Origin: Bacillota bacterium
GTDB taxonomy: Bacteria > Bacillota > Clostridia > DSM-8532
Direction of reading: 5' to 3'
Assembly: GCA_023415825.1 (NCBI GenBank)
Contig: JAEZJF010000009.1
Coordinates: 62,001 to 126,000 of the forward strand
Length of the DNA stretch: 64,000 nucleotides
Within the stretch, counting starts at the first letter, position 1. Each line of letters starts with the position of its first letter. The position numbers and the translations under genes were made by a program. The notes below the pieces were generated by a model, which saw only the letters and a program-made list of their open reading frames with translations, searched no databases and was not told where the DNA came from. Of the stretch, positions 26,769 through 37,169 are shown one piece after another.

Positions 26769-28751
26769 TTACTCTGCACGGATAAGATAGTACATGGAAG
26801 GATAAATATCTCCAACTTTAAACGTCATGATTCCATTCTCAAATTTGCAGGGCAGTTCCCCTACATAGAAACCTTCCGCGTTTACTCCCCATACCTTAAT
26901 ATCCTTCCTGTCGGTCTTTATGGAAATTTCAGCTTCTATGACCTCAACAGTTATGGGTGCCTTTCCATAATCCAACATTTGAGTATGCTCGGCATTGAAT
27001 TTCATATCGGTGTTCTCGGATCGCCCAACCGTTGTTAGAAGCATATTATCCGCCTTACAGACAGGATCATCGGAGAGCGAGCTGAGGGCTATAACGGCAA
27101 AATCGGTCCGACTTGTAACTTTTAAGGCTGACAGTTCAATTTCCCCCAGGGCTCCGATTTTACCATAAACACATTGAGTACGTGGTGAGTCAATGGTTCC
27201 GTAGCTTTTTTCCCAGTCTCTCATAAGTTCACCGGTATCGGAAACAACCTTTTTTAAATTCAAATCAACAATTTGATCCTCTTCGTTATAGAGGTTGGTA
27301 TTCTTCGGCTCCCGTCCTTCAAAGTAAACACCAACCCCAGTTAATTCAGATGCTGCTATCAGAGCCGGAATCTGGCTGGAGGCCTTCTCCAATGAAGACA
27401 ACTTAACTGCGCTGCGGTTTTTCGAAGGTGCCACATCCTGTCTTCTGGTAATAAGAGCACTATGATAAAACAGTCCGAACTTGGCAGGGTCGTTCCAGGT
27501 ATTAAAGATACCCTCCCGATATGGCACTCCGCCTATTGAAGATGATGACACTTCTTTTCCTGTTATATGGACATTGGTTCTGGTATCGTAGCTGTAAGTA
27601 TGAATCGCGCAACCGGCCCAGTTTTGAAATGAATGTACGGCAGCATACAAAATAGGACTCTCGGCTCTGAACTCTGCAGGCCATGGAACATCCCATTCCG
27701 AGGTAAAATAGGGTTTGTTCAGATCCCGGTAGAAAGCAAGTTCAAAAAATGAAGAATCAGGCACGCTTGTCATTGACCGGTTTTCAAACCGTTTCTCCTT
27801 CTCTCCCCATTGCCATTGGTACCAGTAAACATGACCGTCGCAAAAATCAGTTACAAGCTGCGATTTTCTGTTAGCCGCATTTATTGACCAGTTGGTACCG
27901 GTTATAGGGATTCTGACGCCAATTTTTCTCATGAACTCCATCATTTCAATATAGTATTTTTCCTGAAGCTCAATCTTAAAATCAATAAGAACCGGGTCAT
28001 CTCTCATTAAATCTTCATCGGAAAAATCAAAGCTTTTTCCCGTATTTGACAGGTATTCCTTGAACATATCCACAAACTCGCTGCGATACGGCTCCACCTT
28101 TATAGGACGTGTTTTCATAAATAAATCACATTCATTGGTTATTTCAGTCATTACAAAAACAGGGTCGTCCTTATATGCGAGACCTGTGTAGGGGTTTATA
28201 TGATTCCATATATCATAGGCGAATTTCTTCTGGAGCTCTATCATTCTGCGGTTATAGTTACTGTAGGGTTTTGCAGAATCCATTAAAAGATGGGCATTTT
28301 CAATTCCATCTCCTGTTTTGAATTTCCGGTAGGTCAACATATCAAGATAACAGTAAATACCCTCTTTTTTAAGGCAATATACCAGATAATCAAGGCGCTT
28401 CATGCTTTCAGCATCTAAATTAAGAGAATTTGTCTGCCTGGGCCCCTTTGTAAACTGGAATATGTTAGGTGTCGCCCATTCAGAATCAAGCTGATGGAAA
28501 CGAACAATATTAACACCTATCTTGGCAAGCCGGACAGCGATTTTTTCGCTGTAGTCAAAGCTCGGAAAACAGCCGCCGCTGTTGAAATTGGTACCCCAAA
28601 AGCGTGCGGGTGAGCCGTCCTCGAAGACGAAATTCTCGCCTTCCACCTTCATAAATCCGTGCTTTCCCGCAGGTTTTTCATTCGCATAAACAAACCTGAG
28701 ATCAATGGGGACATCATCATAATATATAGGGAAAGGTATAAAACGTGACAT
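26769..28751 (-). CDS. Intracellular clan-A type glycoside hydrolase (GH5-like), family not assigned
   Basis: 660-aa protein without signal peptide. The N-terminal two thirds look like a retaining (beta/alpha)8 glycosidase: GTNFNSGG (53-60), NIVRFHQLD (81-89), the acid/base candidate Glu207 in TEITNECD, and the nucleophile candidate Glu352 in YFTSEWDVPW. The C-terminal third is beta-sandwich-like. It follows a CUT1 importer (permease genes at 28792-30574) by 40 bp, so it should hydrolyse the imported oligosaccharide in the cytoplasm. The exact family and the bond cleaved cannot be called from motifs alone. AGGAGG precedes ATG 28751. Confidence 0.75.
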   Translation of the reverse strand: MSRFIPFPIYYDDVPIDLRFVYANEKPAGKHGFMKVEGENFVFEDGSPARFWGTNFNSGGCFPSFDYSEKIAVRLAKIGVNIVRFHQLDSEWATPNIFQFTKGPRQTNSLNLDAESMKRLDYLVYCLKKEGIYCYLDMLTYRKFKTGDGIENAHLLMDSAKPYSNYNRRMIELQKKFAYDIWNHINPYTGLAYKDDPVFVMTEITNECDLFMKTRPIKVEPYRSEFVDMFKEYLSNTGKSFDFSDEDLMRDDPVLIDFKIELQEKYYIEMMEFMRKIGVRIPITGTNWSINAANRKSQLVTDFCDGHVYWYQWQWGEKEKRFENRSMTSVPDSSFFELAFYRDLNKPYFTSEWDVPWPAEFRAESPILYAAVHSFQNWAGCAIHTYSYDTRTNVHITGKEVSSSSIGGVPYREGIFNTWNDPAKFGLFYHSALITRRQDVAPSKNRSAVKLSSLEKASSQIPALIAASELTGVGVYFEGREPKNTNLYNEEDQIVDLNLKKVVSDTGELMRDWEKSYGTIDSPRTQCVYGKIGALGEIELSALKVTSRTDFAVIALSSLSDDPVCKADNMLLTTVGRSENTDMKFNAEHTQMLDYGKAPITVEVIEAEISIKTDRKDIKVWGVNAEGFYVGELPCKFENGIMTFKVGDIYPSMYYLIRAE

Positions 28752-28791
28752 ATTAAAATCCTCCTATCAGATAAACTCAATATTGGGGGCC

Positions 28792-29610
28792 CTATCCTTT
28801 GACCGCAACCGATGACAACCCCCTTATAAGGCTCTTTGAAAAGAACAGGAAAAAGATCAGCATGGGAATTGTGCTTATTCCAAGGGCCAGGATCTGAGCA
28901 CCGTAGTCTACCCGGAACAAAACATCAAGGGTCTTAATTCCCAGAGGTAGGGTGTAAAGCTCTTGTTTGGAGATAACTACAAGAGGAACAAGAAAACTGT
29001 TCCAGCTCCATAGGAAGGAAAGAAGCCCCACCGAAAGCATTGCGGTTTTTAAGAATGGAAGGGAGATGGTGGCAAATATACCCAGCTCGCCGCAACCGTC
29101 CACCCGGGCGCTTTCTATAACTTCTTTCGGGAGATTTTTTTCACAGTACTGATATATCCAGTACATTGCGAAAATGCTTGCTGCAGCCGGAATGATCAAT
29201 GGCAAATGGGTACCGTTCCACCCTATAGCTTTGACTTCGATGGCAAATGCTATGATCCCAAGCTGGGTAGGTACCATCATCATACCAATGCACATACTGA
29301 AGATAAACTTTCCGCCCTTGAATTTATAAACGGAAAAGCCATAGCCCGCCATGGAACAAATTAAAAGTGTCAAAGCGGTTACAAGAATGCTTATATACGT
29401 GCTATTGAAATAATACCGGCCGAAATTGGCATCAACTATTGTTCTAAAGTTTTCCAGCAAATAATTGCCTGGAATCAGTGTTAGTCCTTTAAATAAATCG
29501 TTGGTATACTGAGTGCCCATTATAATCATAAGGTAGAAAGGAAAAAGAACCACTAAAGCGAGCAGGATCATTATAAAAGTGAAGACGGATTTTAATACTC
29601 TATTTTTCAT
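28792..29610 (-). CDS. CUT1 sugar ABC permease, MalG type
   Basis: 272-aa permease with six hydrophobic segments. The EAA loop ESARVDGCGELGIFATISLPFLKTAM (about residues 165-190) is clear. The start overlaps the end of the preceding permease gene by 11 bp. It works with the permease at 29600-30574 and the lipoprotein at 30731-32050. The cluster again lacks an ATPase gene. Confidence 0.9.
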   Translation of the reverse strand: MKNRVLKSVFTFIMILLALVVLFPFYLMIIMGTQYTNDLFKGLTLIPGNYLLENFRTIVDANFGRYYFNSTYISILVTALTLLICSMAGYGFSVYKFKGGKFIFSMCIGMMMVPTQLGIIAFAIEVKAIGWNGTHLPLIIPAAASIFAMYWIYQYCEKNLPKEVIESARVDGCGELGIFATISLPFLKTAMLSVGLLSFLWSWNSFLVPLVVISKQELYTLPLGIKTLDVLFRVDYGAQILALGISTIPMLIFFLFFSKSLIRGLSSVAVKG

Positions 29611-30574
29611 CCTTCCCCCCCCTGTTCAGCATGTAGACAAGCGTTGATGAAGTAATAACGATTACGACGAACATTAAAATCGCCTCCGCGGATGCAAATC
29701 CAAAGCGGAAATTTCGGTAAGCCGCATCGTAAACTTCCATAACAAGAGTAAGAACAGAACCTTCAGGACCTCCGTACGGCTGACTCTTCGTAAAACCACC
29801 GCTGAAGAGTAGGAAGGGTTCGTCAAAAAGCTGGAAACCGTAAATTACACTGGTCATTGTAAGGAAGGTTAATACAGGCTTTAATAAAGGAAGAGTTATC
29901 TTGAGAAAACGCTGGAAAGCATTTGCACCGTCAATTTCAGCAGCCTCGTAGTAATCGGAAGGTATGGCGGTTATTCCCGCCATCATCATAACTACAAAGT
30001 ATCCTCCATTCTTCCAGATAAGCATTAAAGCCATTATGCCTTGGGCAAAAAGCGGTATGCCAAGAAAATTAACAGGCTTATCCACTAAATTGAGCAGCGT
30101 AAGAATTCGATTTACCGTACCATATTTCCAATCAAACATAATGGACCACATAATACCAAGGGCAATAGGCGCAACAAGGTATGGCGAGAAGAAGGATATT
30201 TGCAAAAACTTTTTATGCCGGACCATTTTGCCGCAAAGTATCTCTGATATTACAAGAGAAACGGTCATGCAAATAGGTAAATACATCAAAAGTATAATAG
30301 CAGTATTTTCAAGTGACATGAAGAATCTACTTGTCTTAGGATCCAGTGCACGAATATAATTATCAAAACCAATTATATTGAATTTACCCATACCGTCCCA
30401 GTTGGTTAAACTCATAAAGAAAGTATAAATTATTGGAAAAAGATTAAATACCAATAAAATGATAACGAAGGGTGCAATAAAAAAATAAGGCCAGGCAGCA
30501 TGGTAGGTTGTAAACTTACGCTTTTTTGAACTGGACTGTAGTTCCGCCGCAAGTGCAACAGTCTTGTGCCCCAT
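29600..30574 (-). CDS. CUT1 sugar ABC permease, MalF type
   Basis: 324-aa permease; the EAA loop EAAEIDGANAFQRFLKITLPLLKPV lies at about residues 214-238. Six or seven hydrophobic segments follow a 30-residue basic N-terminus. AAAGGAG precedes ATG 30574. A terminator-like hairpin lies between it and the upstream binding-protein gene. Confidence 0.9.
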   Translation of the reverse strand: MGHKTVALAAELQSSSKKRKFTTYHAAWPYFFIAPFVIILLVFNLFPIIYTFFMSLTNWDGMGKFNIIGFDNYIRALDPKTSRFFMSLENTAIILLMYLPICMTVSLVISEILCGKMVRHKKFLQISFFSPYLVAPIALGIMWSIMFDWKYGTVNRILTLLNLVDKPVNFLGIPLFAQGIMALMLIWKNGGYFVVMMMAGITAIPSDYYEAAEIDGANAFQRFLKITLPLLKPVLTFLTMTSVIYGFQLFDEPFLLFSGGFTKSQPYGGPEGSVLTLVMEVYDAAYRNFRFGFASAEAILMFVVIVITSSTLVYMLNRGGKDEK

Positions 30575-30647
30575 AAAACCACTCCTTTATTATAAACTGC
30601 TGTATTTAGCGTCCCTGCATTCAAAAACTACAAAAATACATATGTTA

Positions 30648-30693
30648 ATAAAACAATCCCCCGGACAGGTAATTCATAACACGCCCGAGGGAT
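30648..30693 (-). terminator. Intercistronic attenuating hairpin after the binding-protein gene
   Basis: On the minus strand, ATCCCTCGG / CCGGGGGAT (one U-G pair, about 20-base loop) followed by TGTTTTATT. It lies inside the operon between the binding protein and the first permease, so partial termination would keep binding protein in excess of permease. Confidence 0.6.
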
Positions 30694-30730
30694 GCATCCA
30701 AAAAATTAAATGTGTTAATCAAATTTTGGA

Positions 30731-32050
30731 TTATTCATGCAACTCGGGAACATTTCTGATAACCTCTTCAACCACCAGGCCCAGAGCTCTATCAGCGCTT
30801 TCGCCATTGTTTATTGCTTTTACGCCAATGTTGAAGGAGTTTGTAAGTGTCTGATCATAAGGAGTCAATGCACGAATTTTCATTGTTCCCATCATTGATT
30901 CCAGCTTGTTCAAAATCTTCTGGTTATTATAGTAAGGAAATTCGGAATCGGTGAGTTCACGATATTTTGGATCCGTGGTTGCATTCTTGTTGGAGGAAAG
31001 TGTATTTCCCCAAATGGTAAACATAGTCTGTGCCCCCTCTGACGAGAAAGTTGCCCATTTGATCATATCCCAGGCTTCCTGCTTGACAACAGAAGTTTTC
31101 ATAATACCAAAGTTTGTGCCGCCATAGGAGAATGTTCCGCCGGGAGCATTCATAAGCGACCAGTTTCCGGAACCGTTAGGATCGTTGGGTTCGACTGCGT
31201 AAGGGCCACTCCAGTGGGTAAACGGATAGAATATGGTGGTGCCGTTTGCATAGGATGCATTCCAGGCAGGAGTCCAGCTTTCTATCAAGTCAACAATTTC
31301 CGCTTTCCTGAACTTCTCAAGAATATCGAAATTTGCTTTGGCAGTTGTACCTGCGGTTAAAAGTTTTTTCTCAAGATCTACATAGGGTTCGTTGCCCTGT
31401 CCTGAAAGAACAGTCCATAGATCACTGATTCCTGACATCATGAAGACCGAGCCACTGCTCTTTTCCTTTACTTCAAGACCCTTGTTGTAGAAGCTGTCCC
31501 AATCGGACATCATTGCTTCGAGCTCCTCAGGCTTGTCTGTCCCGAAGTACTTTGCGGCAAGATCACGGCGATAAATCAAACCTGCGGGGCTGGGTCCGTT
31601 TTCAATACCCTTGATGGTACCCTTGGTATCCGTTGCAAGCGTTAAATAAGCAGGAACAAAATCTTCGCGTTTTACATTGTATGGGGCCTGTTCAAGGTCA
31701 TCCCAGATATCCATCTCAATTACGGCTCCACGCCATGCGTTTTCCATTGCACCGATATCCGGAAGATCTCCGCCGGAAGCAACTGTGCTTTGAAGCTTTG
31801 TCATATAGTCGTCGGCCGCCACATTTACATATTCGACTTTAACATTGGCACCTGTTTCTGAAATATAAGCATCCCATACTTTGTTCCAGGTGTTAGCCCA
31901 ATACCAGAAAACAACATTTTTGGACTCATTGGCAGTCGGCGAACTTGAAGGAGCAGGCGGTGTTGATCCACACCCTGTAAACATAGCTACTACCATCATC
32001 ATCACTAACGTCAATGCAGTAATCCTTCCAATTAAGCGATTACTTTTCAT
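30731..32050 (-). CDS. Sugar-binding lipoprotein of CUT1 transporter
   Basis: 439-aa extracellular solute-binding protein. The signal peptide ends in the lipobox FTGC (Cys about residue 27), followed by a Pro/Ser linker. The mature part has the SBP_bac_1 pattern (NVVFWYWANTWNKVWD at about 45-60). CAGGAGGG precedes ATG 32050. The gene is divergent from a YesM/YesN pair at 32329-35566 across a 278-bp gap, so that pair most likely controls this importer. Confidence 0.9.
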   Translation of the reverse strand: MKSNRLIGRITALTLVMMMVVAMFTGCGSTPPAPSSSPTANESKNVVFWYWANTWNKVWDAYISETGANVKVEYVNVAADDYMTKLQSTVASGGDLPDIGAMENAWRGAVIEMDIWDDLEQAPYNVKREDFVPAYLTLATDTKGTIKGIENGPSPAGLIYRRDLAAKYFGTDKPEELEAMMSDWDSFYNKGLEVKEKSSGSVFMMSGISDLWTVLSGQGNEPYVDLEKKLLTAGTTAKANFDILEKFRKAEIVDLIESWTPAWNASYANGTTIFYPFTHWSGPYAVEPNDPNGSGNWSLMNAPGGTFSYGGTNFGIMKTSVVKQEAWDMIKWATFSSEGAQTMFTIWGNTLSSNKNATTDPKYRELTDSEFPYYNNQKILNKLESMMGTMKIRALTPYDQTLTNSFNIGVKAINNGESADRALGLVVEEVIRNVPELHE

Positions 32051-32328
32051 TTTTGTCCCTCCTGTTTCCTATAATTTCTGCTTATGTGCAAAGAAAGATT
32101 TGCACAACGCTGTAGTCATATATTAGTTGAGGCCTATACCCTAAACAATTTATAATTTTAAGAATTGATATAAATATTTAAGATTTAGCCTGTAGCATGA
32201 TCTTTTTTTGTGAATTTTAACAACAAATTAATGGAGTAATTCTAGTAATTTCATTAGACATATCGCAAATAAAATGCTAACCTTTAAGTAATTTTCCTAT
32301 TAGTTTTACCAAAGTGAGGGTGGATAAG

Positions 32329-34056
32329 ATGCGTTCCCTTTCAAGTAAAATGTTGGCATCTGTATTGATAATTCTGGGGACAGCTTTTATTTCAATAGGT
32401 TTCTTTTTATACAGCATGAACTACTCCCTTATTAAAAATATCGCCATTGCCAATTTGGATAGTTCTTTAAAGAGTATAGCAAGTAGCGCAGGCTATTTTT
32501 TAAGAGATATTTACGCATACAAGACAAACTTTATTATGAACGACATAATAAGTGAAAGCCTTGACAATCCCCTGCCCGGGAACAAGGGAGCAGAAATCGT
32601 ACTGATAGCCCGCATCCAACAGTATTTGCTGCTGAATCGCATCAACAAGCCCTATTTGACGGATATCGCCCTGGAAGGCGAAAACGGCTTGTTTGCAGTA
32701 AGCGTTCCGCAAGCTGTTCCAAACACAATTTTTAATGATATTATAAAACCTTCTTGGAAGGAAAGCAAAAGGGAAAGCGACTGGTTTCTTCTTAAACCCT
32801 CCCAAACACTATGGACAAATTATTCTAAAGAAAAAGCCCTTATGAACCGGCAGAATATTTACTCATATAAAAGTAGTTACAGAAAAATTGGAACAGCTTA
32901 TTTTATCATCAATACGGAAGCTCTTGATGATATTTTGAAGGGTATGCCCCTGGATTTTTGCGACTACTACATAATTGACAATGCAACCAACCAAGTTCTG
33001 TCTGCCAGCGATATATCGGACGGTGCCCAATTCATAAAAAACCCGGATGAAAAGTATTTTACAGTATCTATCCAGTCATACGACAGTAATTGGAGCGTTA
33101 TTGGCAGGGTATATGACTATAAAATCCGCCAACGCGCAATGGAAGATTTAAAGCCCATACTGCTCGTATGTTTTATATTGCTGGTAAGCGCAGGTATTGC
33201 CGTGGAAATTTATGTCTACTTTCAGACCAACTCCATAAAGAAATTGGAAAAAGCCATGATTAAGGTTTCCAAGGGCGACCTTGACGTAAAAGCGGAAATA
33301 CATTCCAAAGATGAAATCCAACGCCTTGCAGAAATTTTCAATAATATGATCGTTAAAATCAAAGGACTTATCTCTGATGTTGAGAAAGAAAATAGTGCCA
33401 AAAAGAATTTTCAGCTCAAAGCCTTGATGATGCAGATTAATCCCCACTTTATTTATAACACGCTGAACTGTGTCATATATTTATCCCATGCTAAAAGAAA
33501 CGATGATGTGATTCAGCTCTCCCGCTGCTTCATCTCGCTTTTAAGAGAAACCATCCATTGGGAGAATGGTTTTAATAGCATCAATAAAGAGCTAAAATAT
33601 CTTGATGATTATGTCAGTATCCAGAAGATACGATACGGCAATAACTTTTCTGTTGAATATGATTTGAACCCTTCGATACTTGAGCGAACCATGCCTAGGA
33701 TGATTCTGCAGCCTCTTGTGGAAAACAGTATATTCCATGGAATATTAAAAAGAGAAGAGGCTTCTGAACCCGGATTGATCAAAATTTCCGTGACACCTTC
33801 CAAAGAAGGCGGCATACTGTTCAATATTTCCGATAACGGTGCAGGGTCCGTGCTTGAAAGCTTCTACCATTCACGAATTGAATCCTACGATAAAATGAGC
33901 GGCATCGGAGTTCCCAATGTACGTGAACGGTTGAAAGCACTTTATGGTACTGATATTACCATTCATTCAGTTTTAGGGGAAGGTACCAATATTCAATTCG
34001 TAATATCTGATTTGAAGGAGGAAGATACTTATGATCCGGGTACTATTGGTGGATGA
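32329..34056 (+). CDS. YesM-type sensor histidine kinase
   Basis: 575-aa sensor kinase with an N-terminal transmembrane helix (about residues 10-32), an extracellular sensor (about 33-275), a second helix (about 278-300), HAMP (about 300-360), the phospho-acceptor His in INPHFIYNTLNC and an HATPase domain (VENSIFHG, GIGVPNVRERL). ATG 32329 is preferred over the GTG at 32314 for its GAGGGTGG site. Its gene overlaps the response regulator gene by 26 bp. It is divergent from the importer gene at 32050, its probable target. Confidence 0.9.
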   Translation: MRSLSSKMLASVLIILGTAFISIGFFLYSMNYSLIKNIAIANLDSSLKSIASSAGYFLRDIYAYKTNFIMNDIISESLDNPLPGNKGAEIVLIARIQQYLLLNRINKPYLTDIALEGENGLFAVSVPQAVPNTIFNDIIKPSWKESKRESDWFLLKPSQTLWTNYSKEKALMNRQNIYSYKSSYRKIGTAYFIINTEALDDILKGMPLDFCDYYIIDNATNQVLSASDISDGAQFIKNPDEKYFTVSIQSYDSNWSVIGRVYDYKIRQRAMEDLKPILLVCFILLVSAGIAVEIYVYFQTNSIKKLEKAMIKVSKGDLDVKAEIHSKDEIQRLAEIFNNMIVKIKGLISDVEKENSAKKNFQLKALMMQINPHFIYNTLNCVIYLSHAKRNDDVIQLSRCFISLLRETIHWENGFNSINKELKYLDDYVSIQKIRYGNNFSVEYDLNPSILERTMPRMILQPLVENSIFHGILKREEASEPGLIKISVTPSKEGGILFNISDNGAGSVLESFYHSRIESYDKMSGIGVPNVRERLKALYGTDITIHSVLGEGTNIQFVISDLKEEDTYDPGTIGG

Positions 34057-35566
34057 TGAACCTCTTGCTTTAGAATACTTCTCCAAATTGGTGGACTGGA
34101 ATACCTTGGGTTTTAATATTGTTGCAACCGCCTCTAATGGTAAGCAGGCGTTCCGTCTTTATGAACAGCTCCATCCCGAAGTCATAATAAGCGATATAAA
34201 AATGCCTGTTATGGACGGACTCGATTTGGTAAGCCAGCTAGGCGAAAATAATGTTATTGTGATATTCTTGTCTTCCTATGACGATCCTCAGTACACTATA
34301 GGCGCCATTAATGAGGGTGTATACCGCTATTGGCTCAAACACAACTTGAATGCCCAGACTTTGATGGAACACCTGGAAAAATTAAGGGTATTCATCACCA
34401 AACGAAAAAATGAAACTCTATATCAGTATAATTCTCAGATAAGTGAAATTTTGCTTACAGGAGAAAAAAATAATGAATTGATACCTTTATTCATAAGCCT
34501 AGGGTTTCCTGTTAAAGGCTATGCCTATTACGTTTGTGCGCTCCGCCTTGACAATGTGACTGAAAGAGAGCCTGTCAACTTTCTCTCTGATATGCTTTCA
34601 AAGAAATTTACTGGCAAAGCCACCTTTTTACGGCTAGGATTCAACAACTATGCAGCTGTAATATTAATTTCGTCAAACCCAAGTCAAATGGAGCAATATC
34701 TGGAGCTGTCCGGAATGCTGAAAGAATACTCCTATTCCTTTTTTACCGAAACGGGTTATACTCTTTCCATCGGAGTAAGCAATCCTGTCAATAATCCCGC
34801 CGATATACCGACCCAATACGCCTGTGCTATTGAAAACATGAATATCAGTTTTCTTACTGGGCCGGAAAGCATTATCAGCCCTTCAACTATTAAACAAAAT
34901 ATTTATGACCCTGCAATGGTAAAGCCCCTGGAAGCTGTTGAGCAAATTCTTAGTGAAAACTCTGGCAAGGCTCTAATAAATTATCTTAAACAGCAGCTAA
35001 AGCTTTGCACAAGAGAAGCAGACGCAAGAATTCTGTTTAAGAAAACGATCGATGCTTTTTATATCCTATTGCATAAACATGAATTCCATTGGGACCCCCA
35101 AAACGACCTGGAATCATACTGGGCTTTGATAAATGGGGCCCGGTTTGCCGATGATGCATTGCGATATTTTGAAGAAGCAGCCAACAAGCTCATTGACAGC
35201 TCCGGAATAAACCGTAATCAAAGGTATTCCCCCCACGTAAGTACGGCTATGCACTATGTGGAACAAAACTACCAGAATAATTTCGGGCTGGATGATATAG
35301 AGAAGCATCTGGGTATAAAAAAGGAGTATTTTTGTACCTGTTTTAAAAAGGAAACAGGCAAACGTTTCGTCGAGTATATAACAGAGTATCGCATAAGGAA
35401 GGCCCGGAACCTTCTGGAAAGCACTTCGCTTAAACTGAATGAAATTGCGGTAAGAACAGGGTTTTCCAACTCCTATTATTTTAGTTTGACATTTAAAAAA
35501 ATAACCGGTTCCTCTCCAAGCGATTATCGAAATTCCCATTACAGGAATCCTTCGCCTTTCTCTTAA
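34031..35566 (+). CDS. YesN-type response regulator (receiver + AraC HTH)
   Basis: 511-aa regulator. The receiver (1-120) has DDE (8-10), phospho-acceptor Asp55 in VIISDIKMP, and YWLKHN where family members usually read YLLKP, so the Lys is kept and the Pro lost. A long central region (about 130-400) precedes the AraC double HTH (about 405-505). AAGGAGG lies 10 bases before ATG 34031. The long middle part is typical of YesN proteins tied to CUT1 transporters. Confidence 0.9.
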   Translation: MIRVLLVDDEPLALEYFSKLVDWNTLGFNIVATASNGKQAFRLYEQLHPEVIISDIKMPVMDGLDLVSQLGENNVIVIFLSSYDDPQYTIGAINEGVYRYWLKHNLNAQTLMEHLEKLRVFITKRKNETLYQYNSQISEILLTGEKNNELIPLFISLGFPVKGYAYYVCALRLDNVTEREPVNFLSDMLSKKFTGKATFLRLGFNNYAAVILISSNPSQMEQYLELSGMLKEYSYSFFTETGYTLSIGVSNPVNNPADIPTQYACAIENMNISFLTGPESIISPSTIKQNIYDPAMVKPLEAVEQILSENSGKALINYLKQQLKLCTREADARILFKKTIDAFYILLHKHEFHWDPQNDLESYWALINGARFADDALRYFEEAANKLIDSSGINRNQRYSPHVSTAMHYVEQNYQNNFGLDDIEKHLGIKKEYFCTCFKKETGKRFVEYITEYRIRKARNLLESTSLKLNEIAVRTGFSNSYYFSLTFKKITGSSPSDYRNSHYRNPSPFS

Positions 35567-35638
35567 GGAAATGACACCAATATAATATACAAAACCTTAA
35601 TAATTTATATTGTTTTCAATGCCTGCAGGATAAATAAT

Positions 35639-35684
35639 ATGGCTATCCATTCTATGAACCAGACTGGGTAGCCATTCATTTTTT
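35639..35684 (+). terminator. Terminator after the second YesN gene
   Basis: ATGGCTATCC / GGGTAGCCAT (10 bp, one U-G pair, 17-base loop) followed by TCATTTTTTAT. It separates the two-component operon from the ceramidase-like gene, which therefore needs its own promoter. Confidence 0.85.
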
Positions 35685-35735
35685 ATGATGATTTTTAACT
35701 TATAATCGCAGATTGAACGAAGGAGGCGGAACAAA

Positions 35736-37169
35736 TTGAGTAATAACTTGATTATCGGCTGGGGGGAAGCAGACATCACTCCTAATGACTCTATATTATT
35801 AAACGGGCAGTTTTATCGGAGATTTGCCGATACTGTTGATACTCCGCTTAAGGCAATCGCATCTGTATTCGGAGATGGAGAAGACCGCGTAATATGGGTG
35901 GCTTGTGATTTATTAAGTGTTCCATATGAACTTACAGTAGAAGTCGCAAAACGTCTTTCTTCAAAAATACCCGATATTACTGAAAATCAAATCATCCTCT
36001 CAGCTACCCATATACACGCTGGACCCTTTTTACTGAGGACCGGCAACGGTACATTTTCCTCACTTCTCTCCTTCCGGCATGACGGTGAGGATATCTTGCT
36101 GCCCGAAGATATATTTTCACAGGTGGCCGGCGGAATTGTAAATGCCATTCTGGAAGCTAACTCAAATAAAAGACCCTCATATGTTGAAACTTCTGTTCTT
36201 AGAATTTTAACAGGATATAACCGCCGCTGTGTTTATTCGGACGGAACCGCCGAAATGTACGGAAGCCGCCAGCGCTCTGATTTTGTGGGTCTGGAAGGCT
36301 GTGACGGAGGACCATGTTCTGTCATGTATGTTTACAATAAAGAGGACAGCCAACTTTCCGGTATTATAGCAAGCGTTCCCTGCACCGCTCAGGTATTGGA
36401 GCACGTCCGGTATATAACATCGGATTATTGGGGATATGTACGTGAAAATATCCAAAGAGAACTGGGTGAAAATGTAACGATTCTTGGTCTTTGTTCTTCC
36501 GCGGGAGATTTGTCTCCCAGGGATTTAATATCCACCATGGCTAATGAGCCAGACATGAATGAGAAGGATGGCTGTAAAAAGCTGGCACAGGTTTTGTCCC
36601 AGGGTTTTATCCAACAGCGTAACGATCCTCTGTCCAGATCTGAGGAATCTTTTACCCACAAAGTATCTGTCGTTGATTTCCCTTTGTGGCAGCCGACCAA
36701 AGAAGAATATGAAAAAGCCGAAAAGGTCATTCAGGAAATAAACCAAAATTACGATTTGTCACCCAAATGTTTTGATGATGGATCAAAGTTGGATTATGAC
36801 ATGTGTATCCGCTATAGTGAAGCAGAAATTCAGCGAAGCAGATATTCTGACCGGCAGCAGTACAAAAGCTGTGCCATACATGCACTTCGTATAGGCAATG
36901 CCGTTTTTCTCACCAATCCTTTTGAATTATTCATCGCATATGGCATACGCATCCGTGCCGCCCTTCCGGGGGTTCTGCTCTTCGACAGCCAACTAACCGT
37001 AGATAACTTCGGATATTTGCCCACAAAGGAGGGAGCAGCCCATAAAGGATACAGCGGTATGATTTTCAATGGCATTACAGGCCCGACAGGTGGCGATCTG
37101 CTGGTTGAAAAAAGTATCTCTTTGGTAAAGGACTTATATCTGTTTAAACCGGCTGCTTCCTCTAAATAG
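35736..37169 (+). CDS. Neutral/alkaline ceramidase-like protein (N-terminal domain family)
   Basis: 477-aa protein opening with GWGEADITP, the standard start of the neutral/alkaline non-lysosomal ceramidase domain. ATHIHAGP (about residues 90-97) is the zinc-ligand motif of that fold, and a GLCSSAGDLSPRD block (about 250-262) corresponds to the nucleophile region. It has no signal peptide and lacks the C-terminal domain of true ceramidases, which are about 650-750 residues. The family is broad in glycan-degrading bacteria and most members have no proven substrate; a role as amidase or esterase on a glycan or glycolipid is possible. The start is TTG 35736, nine bases after AGGAGG. Confidence 0.75.
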   Translation: MSNNLIIGWGEADITPNDSILLNGQFYRRFADTVDTPLKAIASVFGDGEDRVIWVACDLLSVPYELTVEVAKRLSSKIPDITENQIILSATHIHAGPFLLRTGNGTFSSLLSFRHDGEDILLPEDIFSQVAGGIVNAILEANSNKRPSYVETSVLRILTGYNRRCVYSDGTAEMYGSRQRSDFVGLEGCDGGPCSVMYVYNKEDSQLSGIIASVPCTAQVLEHVRYITSDYWGYVRENIQRELGENVTILGLCSSAGDLSPRDLISTMANEPDMNEKDGCKKLAQVLSQGFIQQRNDPLSRSEESFTHKVSVVDFPLWQPTKEEYEKAEKVIQEINQNYDLSPKCFDDGSKLDYDMCIRYSEAEIQRSRYSDRQQYKSCAIHALRIGNAVFLTNPFELFIAYGIRIRAALPGVLLFDSQLTVDNFGYLPTKEGAAHKGYSGMIFNGITGPTGGDLLVEKSISLVKDLYLFKPAASSK

